Of a stretch of DNA of 64,000 bases, positions 35,389 to 45,076 are shown in pieces. A model generated the notes under the pieces. It was given only the letters and a program-made list of their open reading frames with translations, was not told the DNA's origin and ran no database searches. Origin of the DNA: Saccharopolyspora gloriosae. GTDB taxonomy: Bacteria; Actinomycetota; Actinomycetes; Mycobacteriales; Pseudonocardiaceae. Position 1 is the first letter of the stretch, and every line of letters starts with the position of its first letter. The position numbers and the translations under genes were made by a program. The stretch lies in NCBI RefSeq assembly GCF_022828475.1, contig NZ_CP059557.1:3085470-3149469 (forward strand), written 5' to 3'.

Positions 35389-38300
35389 CTATGCGCCGTG
35401 GCTCAGGCCACTGCCTCTGCCGTGGTCCTGCGTGTGGTGGTGCTCTTCCTCAGCGTGGCGGCGGTCGTGCTCGTCGCTGAGATGTTCGCGCTGATCGGTC
35501 CGATCGTCCCGGCGGTCGTCCTGGGCATCGATGAGGTTCTCGCGGAGGTTGTTGAGGCGGCGCTGGGTGTGCTCGGGGTGCTCGGGGTTCATCGGGAGCC
35601 TCCAATGGCTGTTGAGGGTGTGCCAGTTCTGGGTGCGGGTGTTGTCACCGTGGGGTTGGGGACCGAGCGGTAGGTCGGGGTGGTCCGTGCGGACGCCGTA
35701 GGTTTCGCGGTAGGCGGCGGTGCGGGTGAGGAGTTCGGCCCATTGCTCGGCGGCGTGGGGGCCGTCGGGTCGGGGTCCGAGGTTCGCCGCCCAGCGGGGC
35801 GGGTTGGCGGTGGTGGCTTCGCGGAGTTCGGTGAGGCGTCCGTGGATGGCGTGGTCGAGGTCGTCGAGTTGGCCGGTGTCGATGTCGGGTGGGAGTGAGC
35901 TCATCCACGGCAGGGCAGGTTGGTGTCCGAGTCCGGTGGCGCGTTGGTCGGCGAGGTGGTCGACGAGGCGTTGCGTGACTTCGCGCGGGTTGAGTTCGGT
36001 CCGCGAGTGGAGCGCGTGGGTGGTGTCGGTGAGCGCGCGGTCGGTGTCGAGGCCGGCTGCGGAAGCGGCTGCCGCGTGGCGCCAGACGGTGCTCCAGCTG
36101 CTCCAGTCAGGTTGTTCGGTGTGCTGGATCAGGCCTTTCCAGTGCTCGATTTGGTCGGTGGTCGGTTCGGCGGTGGGCGCGGGCGGTTCGCGTCCGTCGA
36201 CGTGGCGGTGGATGCGCCAGGCGAGCAGAGCTGCGGGGTCGAGGGCGTCGTCGAGTTCGTTGAGCCGGGGGAGTAGTCGGTGTGGTTGCCAGCCTGCGCG
36301 GGTGGCGTCGTTGAGGGTGCGCAGTAGTGCTTCTTCTGCGGGGGTGCCGAGTGCGGTCGGGGCGTGGATGGCCAGCGCTTCGCGGGCTGCCTGGTCGAGT
36401 AGGGAACGCACGAGTTGTTCGCGGCGGTGCACGGTGTCGGAGAGGGGCTGTTCGGTGCGGTGCTCGGTGGTGGGGTCGGTTGCGGTGAGCGTGGCCATGA
36501 AGGGTTCGCCGAACTCCTCGCGCAGCCGGTCGGTCGGGTCGCGGCGATCCGTGTCGGGGTGTGCTTCAGGCATCCAGCGGTCGACGATGTGGCGCCATGC
36601 GTGCGCGCGCAGGTTCTGTCCTCCGGGTGGTTCGCCAAGCGGGCTAGCCGGGTCGGTGGCGTCGATGTCGTAGGTCTCGCGGTAGGCGGCGGCGTGGCCG
36701 AGCAGTTCCTCCCAGCGGAGCGCGGCTCGTGGTTCGTCCGGTCGAGGGCCGAGTCCTGCTGCCCAGCGCGGCGGTTCGGCGACCGTGGTCTGGCGTAGTT
36801 CCGTCACGCGGTCGGTGATGGCTAGCTGGAGCCGGTGTAGATAGTCGGCCTCGTCGGCGGAGAGACTGCGGAAGTCGGCGTGGGCGAGGCAGGGAACCGG
36901 CCGGTGCCCGCATTGTTCGGCGCAGGCTGCCGCGACGACTTCAGCCGCCACCGTCGAAGCCGGTGCCGGGTCGGTGGCGGGTCGGGTGTTGAGCGCGTGT
37001 GTGGCGCTTCGGATCGCGGCGTCGGCGTCCAGTCCTTCGGCGGCCGCTGCGGCGGCGCGTTCCCACACCCGGTTCCACTCGGGTTCTTCGGGTGCGGTGG
37101 TGTGGTCGTGGCGTTCGATGGTGCTGCGCCATCGGGACATCTGCTCGGCAGTCGGCGTGGTGGTGCGCGCGGGCGGCTGGTGGTGGGCGACCAGGTCGCG
37201 GATACGCCAGGTGAGCAGTGCGGTCGGGTTGTCGGCGTCGGCGAGCCCGGTGGCGAGGTCTGGGACGAGGCGGTCGGCTTGCCATCCGAGGTGTTCGGCG
37301 CTGCGCAGTTGTTGGCGCAGCGCTCCGGCTCCATCGAGGTCGAGCAGTTCAGGGACGTGCTCGGTGAGCACGGCGTCGATGCGTTCGGCGCGACCGAGGT
37401 CGGCGACGTGGGTGTGGCGGGCGACGAGGGTGCGCAGCGACTCCTCGGAGCCGAGGGAGTCCCGGAGTTCTTCGGACGCGGATGTTTCCGCCGAGGAGCG
37501 TTGCAGCGCGTTTTCGAGGACTCCGCGTGCGGTGCGTTCCAGCGGCGTTTCGTGGTGGGAGTCGAGGGTGTGCTCGTGGGTTTCGACCCACAGCCGGTTC
37601 TGCCCGCGGGCGCGGGTGACCATCGTGTAGAGCTGTTCGCGGGAGGTCCCGCGGGTGATGACGCTGTGGGCGGTGTGCTCGGAGGTCATGCCCTGCACGC
37701 GGTTGACGGTGGCGGCGTAGGCGAGTTCGACGTGTTCGCGCACGTACTCGGCGGGCAGGCGCACCGAGCCTCCGGTGGCCTGGTGGCGCAACACGAGCGA
37801 CCCGTTGTCGTGCACGCGTTGCACGGTCCAGGTGTCGCCGTTCTTGACGAAGTCGGTGCCGCGAAACAGGGTTTTCAACCGGTCGTTGTGCCGGGTGACT
37901 ATCCAGTCTCCTGCGCTGGCGGTGGTGCCGTCGTGCAGCCGTACGGAACGTTCGTCGTTGACGTGGCCGCGGGCCAGGCGCAGTTCGCGGGCTTGCACGT
38001 TGAGGTCGACGACGTCGTCGTTGCTCGGCACGATCAGCAGCGACTGGAGCCCGGCGTCCAGGTCGGCGCGCCATGCCCGGTGCGCGGCGTCGCGCATCGT
38101 CTCCAGCGAGCCGTCCTGCACCCGCTCGTGGTCGAAGTAGTAGTCCAGCCCGCTCGGGTCCGCGGCGTGCAGCAGCAGCGACGCCTGTGCTTGGGCGCGA
38201 TCGTGGAAGCGCACCACTTCGTGGAGTTTGAGAACTGATTCGGCGTTCTGGTGCGCGAACCACCGCATGGCGCCGCCGGCTTCGACGGCGGAGAGTTGGC

Positions 38301-40375
38301 GGTGGTCGCCGACCATGCGCACGTCCGCGCCGCGGCCCAGCGCGTAGCTCACCACGGTGTGCAGGGTGTGGGTTCCGGCCATCGCTGCTTCGTCGATGAC
38401 GAGGACGTCGCCTCGGGTGAACGCGAAGCGGCGGTGCGCGTTGCCCCGGTCCAGCGCGGTGGTGACCTGGTGCAGCGTGTGCGGGCGGGCGCCGATGGAG
38501 TGGCCGAGCTCTTGCGCGGCTCGCGCGGAGGGCCGAAGGCGTACACCTGGCCACCTGCGGAGCGCCAGGCGTCGGCGAACACCTTCATGGTGGTGGTCTT
38601 GCCTGTCCCGGCAGGGGCGACGAGCAGCTGCACCCGCCGTCCCGAAGTGGCGAAGCCGCGCACCGCGGCTTGCTGACCGCTGTTGAGCTTCGCGTCCGTC
38701 AGCGCAGCCTCAACGGTGTGTGCGGTGAGCCGGTGACCGTCCCGACGCCGTCCCCATTCGGCCAACGCCGCTTCTTCGCGCAGCGTCTGGTGGGTGGTGA
38801 AGCGTTCGGCGCCGTGTTCGGTGAACACGCTCTCTCCGCTGGCGCGGCGCAGCGATTCCGGCTCCTCCACCAACGACGGTGCTTGCAGCGCGACCGTGTC
38901 CGGCGCGGCGAGCACCGCGTCCACGATCCGATCGATGAGGCCTTCACGCTCTTCGCCGCGCACGGCTACACCAGCGGATTGGCGGTGCGCCTCGGCGAGC
39001 AGGTTCCACCGGTTGAAGTGGCTGTAGTGCTCGGAGACGGTCGTCAACGTGGCCACCGCCAGCTCTTCGAGCGAACGCTCCTTCGCGGGGGTTGGGCGCG
39101 CTCCGAACACGCGCTCGCCGATGCGTGACACCGCTGCCGTCCCCGCGGTCGCTGCGGCTTCTCGGCGCCACCGCGCCACGTGCTGTGCGAGGGGGAGCGA
39201 CTCGGCGGGCTTGGCCTGCCGCGTGGCGTACTGGGCGCGGCGCCCGATCTCCAGCAGCTGCTTCGAATTCGGTTCTCGCCCGTGTTCGCGGCGGAAGGCG
39301 ACGATGCCACGGGCCCGTTCCCGCTCGACCGCGGCGGCGCGCTGGGAGAACCCTTCCAACAGCTCCGAGCCGACTCCGTCGAGTTCCCACACCGGGCGTT
39401 TGAGGTCGATGCCGTGGTGCGGGCGCATGCTGAACTGCGCACCCTGCTCGCGCAGCAGGTCGCGGATTCGGGAGTTGTAGAATTCGCTGAGCGTCACCGC
39501 TGCGGCCAGTAGCGTGCGCCCGTCCATCGAAGTCCACTTGCCGTCCACAGCGGACTGAACTTTCGTGCTGACCGGCACGTGGGTGTGCAAGTGCGGGTCG
39601 GCGGCGCGGGAATCCCAGTGCTCGAACAGCGTCGCCGCGATCCCGCGGGTGTCGTGCTGAGCGATGCCGCCCGCGCCTTTGCGCGTGAACGCGGCATTGC
39701 ACTCCAGGTAGCCGAGCGTGTCGCGCACCGCTTGCCTATGCACGTCGACGATGCGTTCACTCGTTGCCGTATCGCCCAGGCCCCAAGCGACGCTGACCGA
39801 CTTGGGTGGTGCGAACACCAGCTCGTAACCGGCGGTCGCGTTCTTCAGCACTCGCCGTTGTTCCGCGCGCCATGCCTCGAACTCGTCGTTGCTGGCGGGC
39901 GGGGCGCCATGAGCGTCGGTGAAGGCCCGGATCTGCACGTCGTGGCGGATGCGCGCCCGATCGGCCTCGCTGATGGGCGCGCCAGGTTCCCGACCGCGGA
40001 CCCGGTTGTAGGCCGCGTAGGCCTCGCGGATCATCGTGCGCAGGTCGTCGACACCGCCGAAGCGGGGAACCGGTTGCCGAGTTTGGTGGCCTGCAACGCG
40101 TCCTGCGGGTTCGCACCTGCCGCCAGCAGCCGGGTTTCGATGCCGTTGGCGTCGGGGTGCCGGCCTTCGCCGAACAGTGCCTGCATCTGCGCCGCTTCGA
40201 CTTCGCCGGTCATGCCCAGTGCGGCAGCGCCTGCCCCGAACCACTGCCCGGGCGGGTAGCCGTGCCGGAAGTAGTAGTCCGCGAGGGTTTCGCCGACGTC
40301 CATGTCCCGATCACCGCACGCGACCCTGCCGACGAGGTACTCATGACCTCCCGGCGTGATCTTGCGAATTCCCAT
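35389..40375 (-). pseudogene. MobF-type conjugative relaxase-helicase (TrwC/TraA-like), split by two frameshifts
   Basis: A relaxase for nicking at oriT with a RecD-like helicase. Piece 1 (40375 to about 40070) reads MGIRKITPGGHEYL and LADYYFRHGYPPGQWFG with candidate catalytic Tyr. Piece 2 (about 40070 to 38530) has FAPPKSVSVAW, the metal triad DPHLHTH and Walker A APAGTGKTTT. Piece 3 (38530 to 35389) has DEAAMAGT, MVGDHRQLSAVEAGG and a tail with two copies of a roughly 230-residue module (ALLTWRIRDLV... / ALLAWRIHRHV...). Homology is continuous across both breaks; each needs one added base (C run near 40070; CCTCCG near 38530). A real double mutant would be non-functional; homopolymer errors are possible. 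Confidence 0.8.
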
Positions 40376-40499
40376 CATGGCGGCACCCGTGCAGGCATGG
40401 TCGACGACGAAGCGGTGCGCTCCATGCTTGCGGGTTCGCCCGCGATTCCCGAGTGACCGCAATCGATTCAGCACCTGGGAGACTGGCGGAATCTCGTAT

Positions 40500-40646
40500 T
40501 CAATTGTCGCGAATTCTCTGCTTCCTCAGGTTGCGGTGGATCACCTGTTCCGGTTCTGGGGCTTGCGGAACATCCTCGTAGTAGCGCTGCAGCCAGCGCC
40601 GCGGCGGGGAGTTGATCAGCGCGGTCTCGCCCTGGTTCATCAACAT
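40500..40646 (-). pseudogene. N-terminal fragment of a class I methyltransferase
   Basis: 48 codons starting MLMNQGETALINSPPRRWLQRYYEDVPQ, the start of a methyltransferase family often found beside ArsR regulators. It stops before any SAM motif. It is divergent from the Cd/Pb regulator. The cut may mark a boundary of the metal-resistance unit. Confidence 0.45.
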
Positions 40647-40674
40647 CGCAACACCTCGATTGCATCCATATGAG

Positions 40675-40706
40675 TTGCTATCATCGCCTTATGGCGATGA
40701 ATAGCA
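40675..40706. promoter_or_regulatory. Palindromic operator of the Cd/Pb sensor
   Basis: TTGCTATCATCGCC and GGCGATGAATAGCA form a near-perfect dyad with spacer TTAT, spanning the first possible ATG codons of the regulator. Placement over the start suggests autorepression and either a leaderless message or a start further down. Confidence 0.6.
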
Positions 40707-41074
40707 TGGAGGGCTGCCTGGCGTCGAGCCCGCCGGGCGTGAGCCTGGATCCGGCGGTGGCGTTGTTCCACAGCCTCTCGGACGCCACGCGGCTGGCGAT
40801 CGTGCAGCGCCTGGCCGACGGGGAAGCCCGAGTCGCTGACCTGATCAGTGAGCTGGGGCTGGCGCAGTCGACGGTGTCGGCGCACGTGGCGTGCCTGCGT
40901 GACTGCGGCCTGGTCGTGGGGCGCCCGGAAGGCCGCCAGGTGTTCTACAGCCTGGCCCGACCGGAGTTGATGGACCTGCTGGCCTCGGCGGAAGTGCTGC
41001 TGGCCGCGACCGGCAACGCGGTGGCGCTGTGCCCGAACTACGGAACCGACACCACCGAGGAGATCGTGCGATGA
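40691..41074 (+). CDS. cmtR: ArsR/SmtB-family Cd(II)/Pb(II) sensor (CmtR-like)
   Basis: About 127 residues. Winged helix: ALFHSLSDATRLAIVQRLADGEARVADLISELGLAQSTVSAHVACLRDCGLV. The two Cys four apart in the recognition helix (ACLRDC) plus a C-terminal Cys (NAVALCPNYG) match the three metal ligands of mycobacterial CmtR, which lets go of DNA on binding Cd or Pb. The start is uncertain (ATG 40691, 40697 or 40706, or GTG 40739) because the operator covers the early codons. Its stop overlaps the ATPase start (ATGA). Confidence 0.85.
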   Translation: MAMNSMEGCLASSPPGVSLDPAVALFHSLSDATRLAIVQRLADGEARVADLISELGLAQSTVSAHVACLRDCGLVVGRPEGRQVFYSLARPELMDLLASAEVLLAATGNAVALCPNYGTDTTEEIVR

Positions 41075-43041
41075 GCGACGCCTGCGGCTGCGGCAGCGAC
41101 GAACCCCGCACCGGCGAGGACGCCGAGGAGCGCGAGCCGGAACGACTCTGGGAGGTCACCGAACTACGCTTCGCCGCGATCGCGGGCGTACTGCTGATCG
41201 CCGGATACGCCGCGGAGTGGGCGGGGGCGGAGCCGATGCTGGCGCTCGCGCTCAAGGCGCTGGCGTTGCTCGCCGGTGCTTACACGTTCGTGCCCTCCAC
41301 GCTCAAGCGGCTGGTCAAGGGCAAGATCGGTGTCGGCACGCTGATGACGATCGCCGCGGTCGGCGCGGTGATCCTGGGTGAGGTCGGCGAGGCCGCCATG
41401 CTGGCCTTCCTGTACTCCATCAGCGAGGGCCTGGAGGAATACTCCCTGGCCCGCACCCGCCGCGGGCTACGTGCCCTGCTGTCGCTGGTGCCGGATGAGG
41501 CCACCGTGCTGCGCGACGGCACCGAGGTCGTGGTGCCCCCGGCCGAACTGCGGGTCGGGGACCGGATGGTGGTCAAGCCCGGCGAGCGCATGGCCACCGA
41601 CGGCGTGATCCGCACCGGCCGTACCGCGCTGGACGTCTCGGCGATCACCGGCGAATCCGTGCCCGTGGAAGCCGGTCCCGGCAGTGAGGTGTTCGCCGGG
41701 TCGATCAACGGCACCGGCGTCCTGGAAGTCGAGGTCACCACGACCGCCGAGGACAACTCCCTGGCCCGGATCGTGCGGATCGTGGAGGCCGAGCAGTCCC
41801 GCAAGGGCTCCAGCCAGCGCCTCGCCGACCGCATCGCCAAACCCCTGGTGCCCGGCGTGATGATCGCCGCCGCGCTCATCGCCGGCCTCGGCAGCCTGTT
41901 CGGCGACCCGCTGACCTGGATCGAACGCGCCCTGGTCGTGCTCGTCGCCGCCTCGCCGTGCGCGCTGGCGATCTCCATCCCCGTCACCGTCGTCGCGGCC
42001 ATCGGTGCCGCCAGCAAGCTCGGCGTGCTCGTCAAGGGCGGCGCCGCGCTGGAAGCCCTGGGACGCATGCGCGGGGTGGCGCTGGACAAGACCGGCACGC
42101 TGACCCGCAACCAGCCCACCGTGGTCGACGTCGCCACCACCGACGGAACCCCACGCGAGCGCGTGCTCGGAGTGGCCGCCGCGCTGGAGGCCCGCAGCGA
42201 ACACCCCCTCGCCCGCGCCATCCTCGCCGCGGTCGACGGTGAGTCGATCGCGGCGGCGACCGACGTCGAGGCGGTCACCGGTGCGGGGCTAACCGGCCAG
42301 GTCGACGGACGCACCGCGCGACTGGGCCGACCCGGCTGGCTGGAGCCCGGCCCGCTGGCCGCCGACGTGCAACGTATGCAGCACGCCGGATCCACCGCAG
42401 TGCTCGTCGAAGACGACGGCCACGTGATCGGTGCGATCGCCGTGCGCGACGAACTCCGTCCCGAAGCAGCTGAGGTCATCACCCGGCTGCACCAAGGCGG
42501 CTACCACGTCGCCATGCTCACCGGCGACAACCACGCCACCGCCACCGCTCTGGCCGCCCAGGCGGGCATCGACTCCGTGCACGCCGAACTGCGCCCGGAG
42601 GACAAGGCCCGCATCATCAGCGAGCTCAGCGGCCAGCGGTCTATGGCGATGGTCGGCGATGGCGTCAACGACGCCCCCGCCCTGGCCACCGCCGACCTGG
42701 GCATTGCAATGGGCGCCATGGGCACCGACGTGGCCATCGAAACCGCCGACGTCGCGCTCATGGGCGAAGACCTGCGGCACCTCCCGCACACCCTCGACCA
42801 CGCACGCCGCGCCCGGCGGATCATGCTGCAAAACGTCGGACTGTCGCTGGCGATCATCACGGTGCTGATGCCGCTTGCACTGTTCGGCGTGCTCGGGCTG
42901 GCAGCGGTGGTGCTGGTGCACGAGGTCGCCGAGGTCGTCGTCATCGCCAACGGAGTCCGCGCCGGCCGGGCCAAGCCGCTGCCGACGCTCCCGGGTGGCC
43001 ACCGTACGGCCCGGCCCGCGCCGGTGGGGGCATCAGCGTGA
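41071..43041 (+). CDS. cadA: P1B-type heavy-metal (Cd/Zn/Pb) exporting ATPase
   Basis: 656 residues, shorter at the N-terminus than CadA with a full metal-binding domain; only a DACGCGSDE Cys pair precedes the membrane part. Motifs: TGES (phosphatase), SPC in the metal-binding helix (VAASPCALAISIPVT), DKTGT phosphorylation site, SEHPLA and GDGVND. Cotranslated with the CmtR-like sensor, so it should export Cd or Pb on induction. Confidence 0.92.
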   Translation: MSDACGCGSDEPRTGEDAEEREPERLWEVTELRFAAIAGVLLIAGYAAEWAGAEPMLALALKALALLAGAYTFVPSTLKRLVKGKIGVGTLMTIAAVGAVILGEVGEAAMLAFLYSISEGLEEYSLARTRRGLRALLSLVPDEATVLRDGTEVVVPPAELRVGDRMVVKPGERMATDGVIRTGRTALDVSAITGESVPVEAGPGSEVFAGSINGTGVLEVEVTTTAEDNSLARIVRIVEAEQSRKGSSQRLADRIAKPLVPGVMIAAALIAGLGSLFGDPLTWIERALVVLVAASPCALAISIPVTVVAAIGAASKLGVLVKGGAALEALGRMRGVALDKTGTLTRNQPTVVDVATTDGTPRERVLGVAAALEARSEHPLARAILAAVDGESIAAATDVEAVTGAGLTGQVDGRTARLGRPGWLEPGPLAADVQRMQHAGSTAVLVEDDGHVIGAIAVRDELRPEAAEVITRLHQGGYHVAMLTGDNHATATALAAQAGIDSVHAELRPEDKARIISELSGQRSMAMVGDGVNDAPALATADLGIAMGAMGTDVAIETADVALMGEDLRHLPHTLDHARRARRIMLQNVGLSLAIITVLMPLALFGVLGLAAVVLVHEVAEVVVIANGVRAGRAKPLPTLPGGHRTARPAPVGASA

Positions 43042-43226
43042 CCAGGACTGAAGCGCCGGTGGTGAGTGTGGCCCGACGCCGGGCCATACTCACCACCACA
43101 GCCGCGCTCTTGGCCCTCGGGGACCTGACGGTGAAAATCTGGGCCACCCCGTAGCGTGGCGTTCCCAGCGGGTTTCGAACAGCTGCGTTGGCTGCCAGTT
43201 GGGCACCCTGATCGGCCCGTTGACGA

Positions 43227-44738
43227 TTAGCTGTTTCCGAGGCGGGCGTGATCACCGGCGGCGTAGGTCTTCCAGGTGGATCCAGCTTCGGCGGCAAGTT
43301 GCTCGGTGGTGTTGGGGTGGTAGCCGAGCATTCCGGCGACAACGGGGGCGGGTGCTTGGAGGACAAGCTGGCGGATCGTGGTGGTACGGCCATCGCGGCT
43401 GGGTAGGCCGAGGTTGCGCAGCCGAAGGCGCAGCGAGGTGGTGTGCAGGGGCTGTCCTGGGCGGCGACCGGGGAACAGGAACGGGTTGGTCGCGCCGCCG
43501 GCGGTGGTGAGGTTCAGCCGGTTGTCGAGGTAGCGGGTCAGCACCTCGGCGAACGGCGGTGGAACCGGCGTGGGTGGGTCGCCGAGCCGCAGTAGCACCT
43601 GGTCGTCGTCGCGGATGATGTCGTCGGTGGTCAGCTGTGCGATCCGGATCAGTGGTTGGGCGTAGAGCAGGATCAGCAGGGCGAGCACGCGATCGGCGTC
43701 AGGGATGGTCTCGTCGGTGAGCACCCGGCGGACCTGATCAAGACGGTGGCGCTGGCTCAATCGTGCGGCGATCGAGCTCGGCGAAGTGGGCAGATGCAGG
43801 CGGGGAAGTTCGTGTCGCCGGAGCGCCCACTGCAGGAACTCGCGGGAGCACTTGGAATCCCGGTTTTCCGCGGTGAACCAGCGGTCGATGTCGGTTTGGG
43901 TGCACTCATCAAGTCGTCGTCCGTGCGCGGCGAGGTCGTCAAGGAACAACACGGCGACCCGGAGCAGACGACGGGCGTTGTTGGCTCGGTAGGAGTTGAT
44001 GGGCTGCTCGCGGGCGGTTTGGCGTAGTCGGCGCAGCACGTGCCAGGTGGCGAACCGCTCCAGCAGCTTGCGGTGCGCAGGGTCGTTGATCGTCGCCAGC
44101 CAGTCGGGCAGCCATTGCTCGAACAGCAGCAGGAATCGGTCGACGGGTGGGAGAACACCGCAGTCGATGAGCAGGTCGCGCACGTAGATGACCGATCTCC
44201 ACGGGTGGAGCCTGCTCAAGCCCTCGTGGGTGAGCGGGACCTCGCTGCGGGCCAGAGCGGACAACACCGAGACTGGGGCTTCGCGGCGCAGCCAGGTCAG
44301 TCGACTGGCGGGCCAGCTCATGGCGTGAATCAGGTGAAACAGCGGTTCCAGCTCGGGGCGCACTGCGCCGCTGCCGTCGTCGAGTAGTTCGGTCAGCCGG
44401 TCCGCGAGCACGCATCGGGTGCAAGCGTCGGTGCGGTAGCCAGGTCCTTCCTGGCCGCAGCGACGGCAGATGAAGTCACCAAGACCGCCGGCACAGTCGG
44501 TGCAGATCGGGCTGCCGTCTGAGGCGCGACGGCCGGGAAGTAGCCGGTCGGTGGCGCAGTCCCCGCAGCGACCGTAGGTGTTGATCGCCTGTTCGTAGCA
44601 GGCGACGCAGACGGGTCCTTCCGGCCAGCCCCACCGGGCACGAAGCCGGTTATCGCCCTTGATTTTGGCGTAGTCACTGCACACCGGGCGCCCGCACCGC
44701 GCACAGACCGCGCTGGTGGGCAGGTGGTCCTGGTTCAT
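43227..44738 (-). CDS. Tyrosine recombinase with N-terminal zinc ribbons (TnpB-like)
   Basis: 503 residues. Four or five CxxC knuckles occupy residues 12-120 (CARCGRPVCSD, CVACYEQ, CGDC, CTDC, CRRCGQEG, CTRC). The C-terminal catalytic domain shows LLYAQPLIRIAQLTTDDI (Arg), TTIRQLVLQ (Arg), AGMLGYHPNTT (His) and STWKTYA (Tyr nucleophile). Last of three overlapped genes (ATGA with the XRE gene). Confidence 0.82.
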   Translation of the reverse strand: MNQDHLPTSAVCARCGRPVCSDYAKIKGDNRLRARWGWPEGPVCVACYEQAINTYGRCGDCATDRLLPGRRASDGSPICTDCAGGLGDFICRRCGQEGPGYRTDACTRCVLADRLTELLDDGSGAVRPELEPLFHLIHAMSWPASRLTWLRREAPVSVLSALARSEVPLTHEGLSRLHPWRSVIYVRDLLIDCGVLPPVDRFLLLFEQWLPDWLATINDPAHRKLLERFATWHVLRRLRQTAREQPINSYRANNARRLLRVAVLFLDDLAAHGRRLDECTQTDIDRWFTAENRDSKCSREFLQWALRRHELPRLHLPTSPSSIAARLSQRHRLDQVRRVLTDETIPDADRVLALLILLYAQPLIRIAQLTTDDIIRDDDQVLLRLGDPPTPVPPPFAEVLTRYLDNRLNLTTAGGATNPFLFPGRRPGQPLHTTSLRLRLRNLGLPSRDGRTTTIRQLVLQAPAPVVAGMLGYHPNTTEQLAAEAGSTWKTYAAGDHARLGNS

Positions 44739-45076
44739 TCAGCTGGGGTGATCCGGGCGCGTTTGGGACGTAGCTCAGCGACGTTCGGTGGCGCCGGGGC
44801 GTCGTCGGTGGCGGTCTTGCGGATGCCGATGTTGGCCGCGCGGGTGCTGACCAGCTCGCCGGGTTCGGTGGCGAAGATGTCGCACAGCGCTGACAGCACC
44901 TTCAACGACAACCGTTCGGGAGTTCCGGTCACCAGCCGGTGCACCTGTGAGACCGACAGGTGGATACCGCGCTCGCGCAGCGGTTCCACTAGGTCGGTTG
45001 TGGCGTACATGCCATGCTCGGCCATGGTCTCCCGCAGCCGCCACGTGTAGCTGACCTCGCGCTTCTGCATCGTCAT
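44735..45076 (-). CDS. Small XRE-type regulator between two recombinases
   Basis: 113 residues: MTMQKREVSYTWRLRETMAEHGMYATTDLVEPLRERGIHLSVSQVHRLVTG, with the helix-turn-helix SVSQVHRLVTGTPERLSLKVLSALCDIF. ATG 45076 overlaps the upstream stop; ATG 45070 is better spaced from AAGGAG. By position it could control or assist transposition, like the small third protein of Tn554-type elements. Confidence 0.8.
   Translation of the reverse strand: MTMQKREVSYTWRLRETMAEHGMYATTDLVEPLRERGIHLSVSQVHRLVTGTPERLSLKVLSALCDIFATEPGELVSTRAANIGIRKTATDDAPAPPNVAELRPKRARITPAE

Noticed and set aside
36880-38238. 452-residue rightward frame, Gly/Val-rich
   Set aside because: Antisense of the relaxase C-terminus; composition typical of high-GC shadows.
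43042-43226. Small gene between the P-type ATPase and the recombinase
   Set aside because: Short frames only, no ribosome site or domain; treated as intergenic.
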